Shown here one piece after another: positions 50,530 to 58,400 of a stretch of 64,000 nucleotides of DNA; positions within the stretch are counted from its first letter, which is position 1; every line of letters starts with the position of its first letter. Origin of the DNA: GCA-2687025 sp964473525 (GTDB lineage Bacteria > Poribacteria > WGA-4E > GCA-2687025). The notes beneath the pieces were generated by a model. That model had not been told where the DNA came from and made no database searches. It saw only the letters and a list, made by a program, of their open reading frames with translations. The stretch is taken from the NCBI GenBank assembly GCA_964473525.1, contig CAYYPK010000005.1:124001-188000 (forward strand), given 5' to 3'. Made by a program: the position numbers and the translations under genes.

Positions 50530-52866
50530 CTACGCCGAGCCGTCCTGCTGAATGGGGATGCGACACGCCACCGTAGTGCCGGTGTCGACATCCGACGTGA
50601 TCGACAGATCCCCGCCCACCGCGTCCACGCGCTCCTGCATCTCGAGTAGACCGGCGCGCCCTGGCGCGGGCCAGTCGTGGACCCGCGCCGCATCGAAGCC
50701 AACGCCGTCGTCCCGCACGATCACCCGCGCGGTGTCATCGCTCAGGTCCAGATCGACAGTAACCCGTTGCGCCCCGGCGTGCCGGGCGACGCTCGCCAGC
50801 GCGGCTACGGTGACTCGATAGAGGCACGCCTCCACCTCCTCGGGGAGCCGGGCGCCCTCGTGTCCACTCACGCGTAGCGTCGTATGGATCCCCGTATCCT
50901 CGCGGAAGTCTCGCAGCCGCTTCTCCATCGTTCGTACGATCCCGACCTCTGCCAGCGACGCGGGATACAGCTCGAATGCCAGCCGCCGCACCGCCTCGAC
51001 AGCCTCCGACGCATGTGTCCGCAGGTCGCGGGCCTGCTGGCGGGCGTCATCGACGGTGTCGGCGGACTCAAGCGCCCGTAACCCCATCAGCACGGTCGTC
51101 AGATCCTGGCCAACGTGCTCGTGCAAATGCCTCGACAGCCGCGCTTGCTCGTCGTCCCTGACCGCGAAGGCGCGGTTGAGCAGCTCCCGACGGCGCGCCT
51201 CGCTGTGCCGCAACGCGATCTCGGTCTCTACCTGGGTCGTGATGTCACGATCAACGCCCACCAGCCCCCGCACGGCGTCGTCACGAGTCCGAGCCACCGC
51301 CTTCGTCACGGATGTCCACCGCTCGGAACCGTCTTGTCCCGTGTCTCGGACCAGCCGATCCGAGACGCGCCCGTCCGTCACCAGGAGTTCCCGCTCCAGT
51401 TCGTCGGTGGGAGTCTTGATCGGAAGACCGAGCGCGTCCGACTCGGTCATACCGACAGCGTCGTCGGGGTCACGCAAGCCCAGGCGATTCGCGCCGGCGG
51501 GATTCACGCGCACGAAGCGCGAATGGCGGTCCTTGATGTACGCATAGTCCGGCAGTTCATCCATCAGCGCTTGGAGCAATTCCAGCTCGGATGTTAGCTC
51601 ATCCGCCTTGGCCCGCAGCGCGATGAAGTTCACGGAGCTGGCCGCGGATCCGTGCGTGTCGGCGGGGCCGAGCATGCTCCCAATGGCCTGCGTGAGTCGA
51701 TGGCAATTCGTGCGGCCGAGCTCGAGCAGATCGCGCACGTGGGGCGTAGCCTGCCCGCCCACCTGGCCGTCCAGAAGGTCCAGCGCGCCTTGCACGGACG
51801 TGAGCGGCGTGCGCAGCTCGTGGTTGACGTTCGCCAGGAACAGGTCGGTCACCTCGCGAACCGCCATGCGATCGGTGGTGTCCTCGAGCAGCAGGAGGAC
51901 AGCGAGGAATCGTCCGCTCGCGCTTCGCGCCGTAGTCGCGCGCACGCGGACCCAGCCACGACCATCGCCCATGCGAGGGATCTCGGTTTCCCCCTCTGCT
52001 AACTCCAGCGTGCCAGCCACCAGCTCGTCCCAGGCGCCAAAGACTTTCGTCAGGTTGTGCGCGAGCGGCGAGTGGTGTATTTGCCGGTTGACGTCAATGC
52101 CCATCCCCTCGGCCAGGTGAACGAACGTCCGGTTGGTACGTATGGCGACGCCGTCCGCGCCGAACATCGCTACGCCCAGCGGCAGCGCATCGATCGCTAG
52201 GCGCATGGGGATGTCCGTCTCACCCAGGTTCTCGGCGAGCGAGGCGACCGGGACGGTCGCGGTTGGGTCCACGCGCATCAGCGCGCCGGCCGCGGCGACT
52301 CGAACCGTCTTGCTGGGGTCCGCGATCGCGCGTAACAGAGCATCAGTCGCCGGCTGGGCGGCCGCGCCCATTCTGCCCAGCGCCTCCGCAGCCCCGGCGC
52401 GGACCATCTTGCTCTCTTCCGTCAGCTTCCCAACCAGCGCTGGGATTGCCTCCACGGCGCCAGCGCCGAGCGCCCCGATGGCGGCCAGACCTGCTAGCCG
52501 CGTCCGCTTGCCCTCCTCGTCCAGGAGGGATACCAGTGCGTTAACGACTTCGGTACTAGCATCGCCGGACGCCCCTAGAAGCGCGGCCGCATGGCGACGG
52601 ACGCCGCCCTCGTTCCCGGTATCTCGGACGGTGGCAATGAGGGCCGACACGGCGCCAGAGCGCGCCCGGCCCGGCCCATGGCCCGCGACGCGCTCATTGA
52701 TGAGAAGCTCCGCGAGCGCCGTGGAAGCCATCGCCGAAGCAGCCGCCGTGGCGTCGGGCGGGACCGTCGTGACGCGATCGCGCGGCCCTGCTGTCGGCGG
52801 CCCCGAACATTCGGGGCACCTGCCGGTCGCCGCGGGGATCGGTTCGTTGCATCGGTTGCAGAGCAT
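50530..52866 (-). CDS. Multi-domain sensor histidine kinase: zinc ribbon, HEAT, PAS, HisKA, PAS, HisKA_3, HATPase
   Basis: A 778-residue soluble kinase of unusual build. Residues 3-20 are a zinc ribbon (CNRCNEPIPAATGRCPEC); 45-210 are HEAT-like repeats; 222-335 a PAS domain; 340-400 a HisKA dimerisation domain with His349 (FLANVNHELRTPLTSVQG) but no ATPase directly after it; 430-550 a second PAS; 570-640 a HisKA_3 domain with His582 (LSRHLHEHVGQDLTTVLMGL); and 680-778 a HATPase_c with G-box DDGVGFD at 719-725. One ATPase domain thus serves two phospho-acceptor helices of different classes. No response regulator is adjacent. GGGAGG lies ahead of the ATG; a promoter with an inverted repeat lies upstream. 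Confidence 0.85.
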   Translation of the reverse strand: MLCNRCNEPIPAATGRCPECSGPPTAGPRDRVTTVPPDATAAASAMASTALAELLINERVAGHGPGRARSGAVSALIATVRDTGNEGGVRRHAAALLGASGDASTEVVNALVSLLDEEGKRTRLAGLAAIGALGAGAVEAIPALVGKLTEESKMVRAGAAEALGRMGAAAQPATDALLRAIADPSKTVRVAAAGALMRVDPTATVPVASLAENLGETDIPMRLAIDALPLGVAMFGADGVAIRTNRTFVHLAEGMGIDVNRQIHHSPLAHNLTKVFGAWDELVAGTLELAEGETEIPRMGDGRGWVRVRATTARSASGRFLAVLLLLEDTTDRMAVREVTDLFLANVNHELRTPLTSVQGALDLLDGQVGGQATPHVRDLLELGRTNCHRLTQAIGSMLGPADTHGSAASSVNFIALRAKADELTSELELLQALMDELPDYAYIKDRHSRFVRVNPAGANRLGLRDPDDAVGMTESDALGLPIKTPTDELERELLVTDGRVSDRLVRDTGQDGSERWTSVTKAVARTRDDAVRGLVGVDRDITTQVETEIALRHSEARRRELLNRAFAVRDDEQARLSRHLHEHVGQDLTTVLMGLRALESADTVDDARQQARDLRTHASEAVEAVRRLAFELYPASLAEVGIVRTMEKRLRDFREDTGIHTTLRVSGHEGARLPEEVEACLYRVTVAALASVARHAGAQRVTVDLDLSDDTARVIVRDDGVGFDAARVHDWPAPGRAGLLEMQERVDAVGGDLSITSDVDTGTTVACRIPIQQDGSA

Positions 52867-52911
52867 CGCTCAGTTGCCTCCCAGAGGGCCAATGGCGAGC
52901 GGCCCTGTAGG

Positions 52912-52929
52912 CGCATTGTACGCAATGCG
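52912..52929 (-). promoter_or_regulatory. Promoter/operator of the multi-domain kinase
   Basis: Read on the minus strand, TACAAT (plus-strand 52915-52920) is a good -10 about 50 bases before the kinase start. It is enclosed by an inverted repeat, CGCATTG TACG CAATGCG on the plus strand (52912-52929), with 7-bp arms. A regulator bound to the repeat would occlude the -10. The -35 is weak (CTGCAC at 17 bases). Confidence 0.4.
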
Positions 52930-53086
52930 TCGGGCGCGTGCAGGGCGATTCGCCTGTCTGTAGGAGCAGGCAGGTAGCCGTGCCTGTCAACGCATGGGCA
53001 ATACCACGCGTCGACGTCGGCCGATCGCGCGCGCGACGAGGCGTCCAGGCCCCCAGGGGCGGGAGCCACGACGGCGGGAAGGCACA

Positions 53087-53164
53087 GTGTCGAGCGGCGT
53101 GGATCGCTACAAGCTCGGGGCGGGAGAGACGCGCCGTATGCGGCGCATGGTGGTTGCGCGCTAA
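53087..53164 (+). pseudogene. Remnant C-terminus of a FlgD-type exoprotein
   Basis: The plus strand encodes VSSGVDRYKLGAGETRRM, then RRMVVAR and a stop. It matches the last residues of exoprotein 3 (VSSGVYYYEWVAGETRRV, RRMVVAR, stop). Nothing of the rest of the gene is present upstream (52867-53086 holds only kinase regulatory sequence and unassigned bases). It sits directly before the ECF sigma gene, mirroring the exoprotein-sigma junction at 50.3-50.5 kb. Confidence 0.75.
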
Positions 53165-53237
53165 GGACGAGACGGAACAGGCGCCGCCCATCGCTGAGCG
53201 GCGCCTGACGCGCGGAAGCAATCGCGCTGCGAGACGG

Positions 53238-53918
53238 CTACGCCATACGGCCGAACGCCATCGACGTGGCCGCGAACGTTGCGAGCCCGGCGCCCATCTC
53301 CCGCGACAGCCGTTGGATCACGGCATCCGCATACGTCCCGTCCTGTGATGGGGCGGGCAAGCTCAGCGGGCCGACCTGGGAGTCGGTGGCGCCACCGATA
53401 TGACGGCGGAGCTTCTGGCGGGCGGCGCGCAGACGGTGCTTGACCACGTGCGTCGTCGTGCCGAGGAATTCGGCGATCTCGCGCTGCCGATACCCTCCGG
53501 TATAGTAGAGCAGCGCGGTCGTTCTTTCGTGCTGTGTCAGACTGCGCAGCGCCGTAGCGATCTGGCGTCGCGTTTCCGACAGGACGGCAGCATCGTCCGG
53601 CTGCTGGTCGGGGGACGCCACGTCGCGGGCGGCGTCGAGCGTGTCCGTATTCGGCTTGCGCCCGGCGCGCGTCCTCAGGCATTGCCTGTGCACGATCCGC
53701 CGTAACCAGCCCGGCCACGCTCCCGGCTCGCGTATGGCCGCGACGCTACGGAACCCCTCGATGAACGCTTCCTGGCTGGCGTCCTCTGCCTGGTGGAAGT
53801 CGCCCAGCAGGCTATAGGCGTAGCCGAATGCCATGTCCTGATACGCCTTCACCAGTTCGCCGTAGGCATCCATGTCGCCGGCGCGGGAACGAACCACGAG
53901 CTCTACGTATTCCATCAC
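53238..53918 (-). CDS. ECF-type RNA polymerase sigma factor
   Basis: A 226-residue sigma factor. Region 2 spans about residues 8-75 (DMDAYGELVKAYQDMAFGYA, AEDASQEAFIEGF, WPGWLRRIVHRQCL), region 4 about 120-175 (LTQHERTTALLYYTGGYRQR, EIAEFLGTTTHVVKHRLRAA). The C-terminal 55 residues (after LRRHIGG) are an extension ending GLATFAATSMAFGRMA, not standard for ECF factors. AGGAGGAAC precedes a GTG/ATG start pair. A truncated copy lies at 50397-50480. It shares no close anti-sigma gene; the neighbouring GNAT gene is 60 bases upstream on the same strand. Confidence 0.87.
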   Translation of the reverse strand: MMEYVELVVRSRAGDMDAYGELVKAYQDMAFGYAYSLLGDFHQAEDASQEAFIEGFRSVAAIREPGAWPGWLRRIVHRQCLRTRAGRKPNTDTLDAARDVASPDQQPDDAAVLSETRRQIATALRSLTQHERTTALLYYTGGYRQREIAEFLGTTTHVVKHRLRAARQKLRRHIGGATDSQVGPLSLPAPSQDGTYADAVIQRLSREMGAGLATFAATSMAFGRMA

Positions 53919-53978
53919 ACGTTCCTCCTATCTTCAGGTAGTGCGCGGAAGGGAGCGTTCGGTGCACGAAGTTTCGCC

Positions 53979-54932
53979 TCAGCCGAGCCCGGTGTCGTGG
54001 ACGTGTCTGTAAAGGGAACGGGTCACGGGGCGGAAGCCCTTGGCCAGCCAGAAGCCGGACCCAGACACGTTTGCGGTCTCGAAGTCGACCGCGCAGCGCG
54101 TATAGCCCGCCTTTCTCGCCCACGCCAAGCCAACGTTGAGCAGCGACGCCCCGACGCCGGCGCCTCGCAACTCGGGCATGGTGTACGCTCCGATGATGGA
54201 GATGATGTCGTCCGCCTGAGTAGGCAACACCTGCCCGTGGGAGCCTGCCATGCACAGGAACGCGCCTGCCTCCCCGGCGTGCATGGCGAGCCAAAGCGCG
54301 CCCCACTCGGCGTCGAGCCACTCCTCCGTGAAGTTCAGCGGCTCCTCCAGGTCACGCGGCAGGAACGTCGGCGCGGACGCGAGATGGTCCCGCAGCGCGC
54401 TCTCAAGCGGCGCGACGAGGTCCGCATCGGCTGGCGTCGCGCGGCGGATCTCCACCGGCGACTCCGCGGGCAGGGGGTCCATGCCCCGCAGCGTGTCCAT
54501 CCCCACCGCGCCGTACCCCAGCGACACGCAGGCGTCGAAGGCAGGTGTGTCGGACGCGAACACCGTGACGAGGTGCTGGCGTCGCCCGTCCTCGACCCAT
54601 CGCCGCGAGAGATCGGCGTACATGCCGCGGTATAGCGCGTAGGCGCCGGCGGGATCGGCGCCATGACCGAACTCAGGCACGTACACCGTAGGCCACCCTC
54701 GCCAATCGATTGCCATGCCGACGAGAAACGCCACCAACTCCCCATCGCGCGTGGCCGCCACGCCACGGTTACTCGCGAGGAGGTCGCGCAGTCGTGGTTC
54801 GATGGCCGCGCCGTCGCTATATGCGTCCGATACGAGTGGGTGTGCGGCGCGTTCCTCGCGGTAGCGGGAGGCAACGAGGCTCGCCGCGTCCTCGGCGTGC
54901 GCGGCCTCGAGCGGAACGATGCGGGGCTGCAT
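53979..54932 (-). CDS. Tandem GNAT acetyltransferase-like protein
   Basis: A 317-residue protein with two GNAT folds. The first half (to about residue 155) is degenerate. The second carries the acetyl-CoA loop MPELRGAGVGASLLNVGLAW (R/Q-x-x-G-x-G/A) and CAVDFETANVSGSGFWLAKGF, typical of the C-terminal catalytic copy. Such double GNATs acetylate amines or antibiotics, or serve as mycothiol-synthase-like enzymes. The ATG at 54932 opens directly at MQPRIVPLEAAHAEDA, the normal GNAT start. Divergent from the Gfo/Idh/MocA gene. Confidence 0.82.
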   Translation of the reverse strand: MQPRIVPLEAAHAEDAASLVASRYREERAAHPLVSDAYSDGAAIEPRLRDLLASNRGVAATRDGELVAFLVGMAIDWRGWPTVYVPEFGHGADPAGAYALYRGMYADLSRRWVEDGRRQHLVTVFASDTPAFDACVSLGYGAVGMDTLRGMDPLPAESPVEIRRATPADADLVAPLESALRDHLASAPTFLPRDLEEPLNFTEEWLDAEWGALWLAMHAGEAGAFLCMAGSHGQVLPTQADDIISIIGAYTMPELRGAGVGASLLNVGLAWARKAGYTRCAVDFETANVSGSGFWLAKGFRPVTRSLYRHVHDTGLG

Positions 54933-55095
54933 GCTTGCGGTTCCATCGCGTGTACGTGTTAGCGTCGCCTTCTTACCCTCGGCGCGGATGCATTCACGCG
55001 CGCCGGGCCGTCCGAAAGGCTTGGAGCAGGGCCTCCTTTCGTGTAGGCTGCGCGGCATCCATTCGCACGGCGAGACGACAGAGGGAGTGACACGC

Positions 55096-56109
55096 ATGCC
55101 GAACGCTAAGCAGGTCGGACTCATCGGATGCGGCGGAATCGCGAACGCTCACGCCAACGGCGTGGCGGATCTGCCGCACGTGTCGCTCGTAGCCTGCTGC
55201 GATGTCACGATGGAGCGCGCGCAGGCGTACGCGGATCGGTACGACGTTCCGGCGAGCTTCACCGATCCGTCCGCCATGCTCGACGAGACAGACCTGGACT
55301 TGCTCATCATCTCGACGTGGCCAGGCGCATATGTGGACATCGTCCCGGAGGTCGTGGAGCGTGTGCCAGCGATCCTGTGTCAGAAGCCGCTGGGTAGGAA
55401 CGGCGAGGACGCGCTGAAGATCCGCGAGTGGGTAGCCGGCGCGCCGAATCCGCCGACCTTCATGGAAGCGTTCATGTACCGTCACCACCCTCTGACGCTG
55501 CACGCCATCGACCTGGCGAAGGGTGGCTCGATTGGGGACGTCTACCACATCCGGGGCGTATTCACGCAGGGGCGCGGTTCGCTACAGAACTGGCGACGCC
55601 GGCCGGAGCTCGGCGGCGGCTCCATGCAGGACATCGGCTGCTACGCGCTCAACGGGGCGCTAGCCGTGACCGATTCGCGTCCTGTCACCGCGTCCGCGGT
55701 GGGATGGATCAACCCTGAGAGCGGTGTCGAAGAGCGCATCTCCGGCCTCATTGAGTTCGAGGACGGCACGTCCGCGCATCTCGAGAGCAGCTTCGAGACG
55801 CCGCGATGGCGCCAGGTACTGGAGGTCGTCGGGACGACCGGGACGATCGAGGTCGTCAACCCGTGGACTCCCGACATGGCGGGCAGCGGCATACGCGTCT
55901 TCCAGGAGCAGGGGCGGCAGGAGTCGTGGTTGACCTTCGGAGCGGTCAACCGATATTCGCCCGAGATCGCGCACCTGCTGGAGTGCGCCGAGACCGGAGC
56001 CGCGCCACGCGTGAGCCTGGACCGGACGGTCGAAGCCATGCTGACCATCGACGCCCTCATCACATCGCTCAAGGAACGCACGACCGTTGACATCGTGCCC
56101 CTACCGTAG
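55096..56109 (+). CDS. Gfo/Idh/MocA-family oxidoreductase
   Basis: A 337-residue NAD(P)-dependent sugar or polyol dehydrogenase. Rossmann motif VGLIGCGGIANAHANG at the N-terminus, the motif CQKPLGRN (with Gln for the usual Glu of E-K-P), AFMYRHHPLTLHAI, and the active-site segment GGGSMQDIGCYALNGAL, in which Asp and Cys replace the common D-x-x-x-H. AGGGAG precedes the ATG. It is transcribed alone, converging with the membrane protein gene. Substrate unknown. Confidence 0.88.
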   Translation: MPNAKQVGLIGCGGIANAHANGVADLPHVSLVACCDVTMERAQAYADRYDVPASFTDPSAMLDETDLDLLIISTWPGAYVDIVPEVVERVPAILCQKPLGRNGEDALKIREWVAGAPNPPTFMEAFMYRHHPLTLHAIDLAKGGSIGDVYHIRGVFTQGRGSLQNWRRRPELGGGSMQDIGCYALNGALAVTDSRPVTASAVGWINPESGVEERISGLIEFEDGTSAHLESSFETPRWRQVLEVVGTTGTIEVVNPWTPDMAGSGIRVFQEQGRQESWLTFGAVNRYSPEIAHLLECAETGAAPRVSLDRTVEAMLTIDALITSLKERTTVDIVPLP

Positions 56110-56134
56110 CCACGGTAGCTTCAAGGCTCGCGCA

Positions 56135-57235
56135 TCACGAAGCGGGGCCGGCGTCGCCAGCGGCGGCCGGCCTCGGCAGGGATGCCGCGACCACCATGCC
56201 CAGGAACAGGACGACCGCCACGGCGTTGCTGATTCCGCCGTACTTCCATCCCGGCATCCACGCGACCAGGTCGCCACCGATGCGTAGCGCCAGCGTGGCG
56301 TGGAGCAGGACCACGGGCGCGTAGAACCCACGATTGAATCGCATCGTGATCCCGAGGACCGTGGGGAAGACCACGGGAGCGTGACCCAGGACCATCGACA
56401 CGACGAAGCCGAGGAAGAAGGAGTGGAGGACCGCGTCGTAACGCAGCACGCCGACCCACCCGCCGTAAACGACCCACAGCGTTCCAGACACCCCGAGCCA
56501 CGCGTAGCCGACGAGCAAGCACGCCGCTGAGAACAGCGGCACGCCACCGGCGCGCCCGTCAGCTCGTCGCCATGCGACGAGAACGCGGCGCGCCATGTCG
56601 TATCTGAGCAGCCACGCCGCCGCCAACGCGAAACCGACGCCGACCAGACGAGCGCCAGCGTCGTAGGCTTCCAGCCCGAGGACCGCGCCTAGGGCGATCA
56701 GCACCACGACCACGCTAAACGCGCGTCGTATGCGTGCGGAGGCGACGACCATGCGCGACAGCTGCAGCCGCTCGCCGAGGATCGTCAGCGCGAGGAAGCA
56801 CATCCACGCTGGCACGAGTCGGTACGTCGGCGCGCCCGCTAGCCACGCGACGTTGGATCCGACCCAGCAGGCGGCGCCGAGGCCCATCGTGGTCAGCGGC
56901 CAGGACGGCAGCTTCAGCAGCAGCAACACGAAGGTAAGGGCAGCGATGGCGCTGCCTGCAAGGACGAGCGCGGCCGACAGTCGCCAGGGGGCGCCGGCGA
57001 CGAGCGACAGAGCCCCCGCGCCCACGAACGCAGGCGCGAGATACGCCCATGGACGAGACACGGCGATGGCTCGCTCAAGGGAGATCACCGTGCCGAGGAA
57101 GCCAGACACCATGAGCGCCGCGTGCCATTGCGTGAAATTCTGCCCGAGGTCTAGCCAACCCATGCGGGCGAGTCCGCCGCCCAGGCCCGCCGCGAGCGAC
57201 AGCACTCCCAACGCCAGCAGCGGCATGCGTCGCAT
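56135..57235 (-). CDS. Polytopic membrane protein (NnrS-like)
   Basis: A 366-residue protein with about 11-12 hydrophobic helices. Conserved-looking His segments are FTQWHAALMVSGFLGT near the N-terminus and LHSFFLGFVVSMVLGHAPVV towards the C-terminus. This layout recalls NnrS, a haem-copper membrane protein of the nitric oxide response (W-H-A in an early helix and LGH in a late one), but the resemblance is partial. GGGGAATC lies ahead of the ATG. It is divergent from the URO-D-like gene. Confidence 0.6.
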   Translation of the reverse strand: MRRMPLLALGVLSLAAGLGGGLARMGWLDLGQNFTQWHAALMVSGFLGTVISLERAIAVSRPWAYLAPAFVGAGALSLVAGAPWRLSAALVLAGSAIAALTFVLLLLKLPSWPLTTMGLGAACWVGSNVAWLAGAPTYRLVPAWMCFLALTILGERLQLSRMVVASARIRRAFSVVVVLIALGAVLGLEAYDAGARLVGVGFALAAAWLLRYDMARRVLVAWRRADGRAGGVPLFSAACLLVGYAWLGVSGTLWVVYGGWVGVLRYDAVLHSFFLGFVVSMVLGHAPVVFPTVLGITMRFNRGFYAPVVLLHATLALRIGGDLVAWMPGWKYGGISNAVAVVLFLGMVVAASLPRPAAAGDAGPAS

Positions 57236-57396
57236 GTGATTCCCCGGTGAGCCGTTCGCGTGACGGTACGAATATGGCACGCCGACGGCGTGCCGGCAAT
57301 GGCGTTCGCGACGTCGGCGGGACTTACATCGGCGCGCGCCGTGGGCTAGTTCTTCCTGTGACCAGCCCACCCGCCCGGCCGAACGAGGAGACCCCC

Positions 57397-58359
57397 GTGC
57401 AGGACGACAGACAGAAGGCCATCGCGTTCGCCAACCCCGAGTACATCCCGGTGTCCGTGAACTTCCTCCCCGCCACGTGGGCGGAGCACCGCGAAGGCTT
57501 AGAGGAAGTCGTCGCGGCGCATCCGGTCATCTTCGGGGAACAGTCGGCGGGCGATCGTGACTTCGACGCTGCTGGGGGCACGTACGTCGTTGGTGAGCAC
57601 ATCGACCGGTGGGGCTGTGTGTGGAGCAACATCCAACACGGGTCCGAGGCGATCGTCACGGGGCACCCAGTTCCCACGCGCGCGGACATTCCACGTCTCA
57701 GGCCGCCGGAGACCGTGGACGGCTCGTTCCCCCACGGGTTCATGTACCTGCGGTTGCAGGATCTGCGCGGCTTCGAGGAACTCATGCTCGATTTCGCCGA
57801 GGAGCCGCCCGAGCTGCAGCAGCTCGTAGACATCGTGTTCGACTACAACATGCGGAATCTCGACGTGCGTCTCGCCAACGCCACCGGTGACTACATCGGC
57901 TTCGGCGACGACCTCGGCATGCAGACCGCGCTGCCCATGAGTCCCGAGAAGTGGCGCAAGTACCTCAAGCCGTGTTTCGCCGCTCTTTACGGCCGATGCC
58001 GCGACGCTGGCTTCGGCGTGTACATGCACTCGGACGGCCACATGCTCGAGATCATCGGCGATCTCATCGAGTGCGGCGTGACGATCATCAACCCGCAGAT
58101 ACGCGCCAACGGCCTCGATGGACTCGTACGCGAGTGCAAGGGCAAAGTCTGCGTCGACCTGGACCTCGACCGGCAGCTCTTCCCCTTCACAACGCCTGAC
58201 GAGGTCGACGAACACATCCGCACGTCGATCGAGGCCCTTGGGTCACCCGAGGGGGGCCTGCTGCTCAAGGCGGAGTGTGGCCCCTGCGTGTCGCTAGAGA
58301 TCATCGACGCCATCTGCGTGTCGATGGAGAAGCACCGCGGCTACTTCCGCGCCGCCTGA
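57397..58359 (+). CDS. URO-D-fold protein (uroporphyrinogen decarboxylase family)
   Basis: A 320-residue TIM-barrel protein of the URO-D superfamily. Segments are YIPVSVNFLPATWAEH, DRWGCVWSNIQHGSEA (the conserved D-x-x-G-x-x-W), DDLGMQTALPMSPEKWRKYL, MHSDGHMLEIIGDLIECG and CVDLDLDRQLFPF. The catalytic set of true haem-pathway HemE is not evident; members like this in Poribacteria and Planctomycetes are thought to be methyltransferase-like or sugar-related. GAGGAG lies before the GTG at 57397. It precedes the apiosidase-like gene by 41 bases, so the pair is probably an operon. Confidence 0.82.
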   Translation: MQDDRQKAIAFANPEYIPVSVNFLPATWAEHREGLEEVVAAHPVIFGEQSAGDRDFDAAGGTYVVGEHIDRWGCVWSNIQHGSEAIVTGHPVPTRADIPRLRPPETVDGSFPHGFMYLRLQDLRGFEELMLDFAEEPPELQQLVDIVFDYNMRNLDVRLANATGDYIGFGDDLGMQTALPMSPEKWRKYLKPCFAALYGRCRDAGFGVYMHSDGHMLEIIGDLIECGVTIINPQIRANGLDGLVRECKGKVCVDLDLDRQLFPFTTPDEVDEHIRTSIEALGSPEGGLLLKAECGPCVSLEIIDAICVSMEKHRGYFRAA

Positions 58360-58400
58360 ACCGCACGACCGACGCCCCGACCGACGAGGACACGACCGCG

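Noticed and set aside
54919..55095. Longer start for the Gfo/Idh/MocA protein at 55096
   Set aside because: The extra N-terminus has no homology, overlaps the divergent GNAT start region and lacks a ribosome site, whereas AGGGAG directly serves the ATG at 55096.
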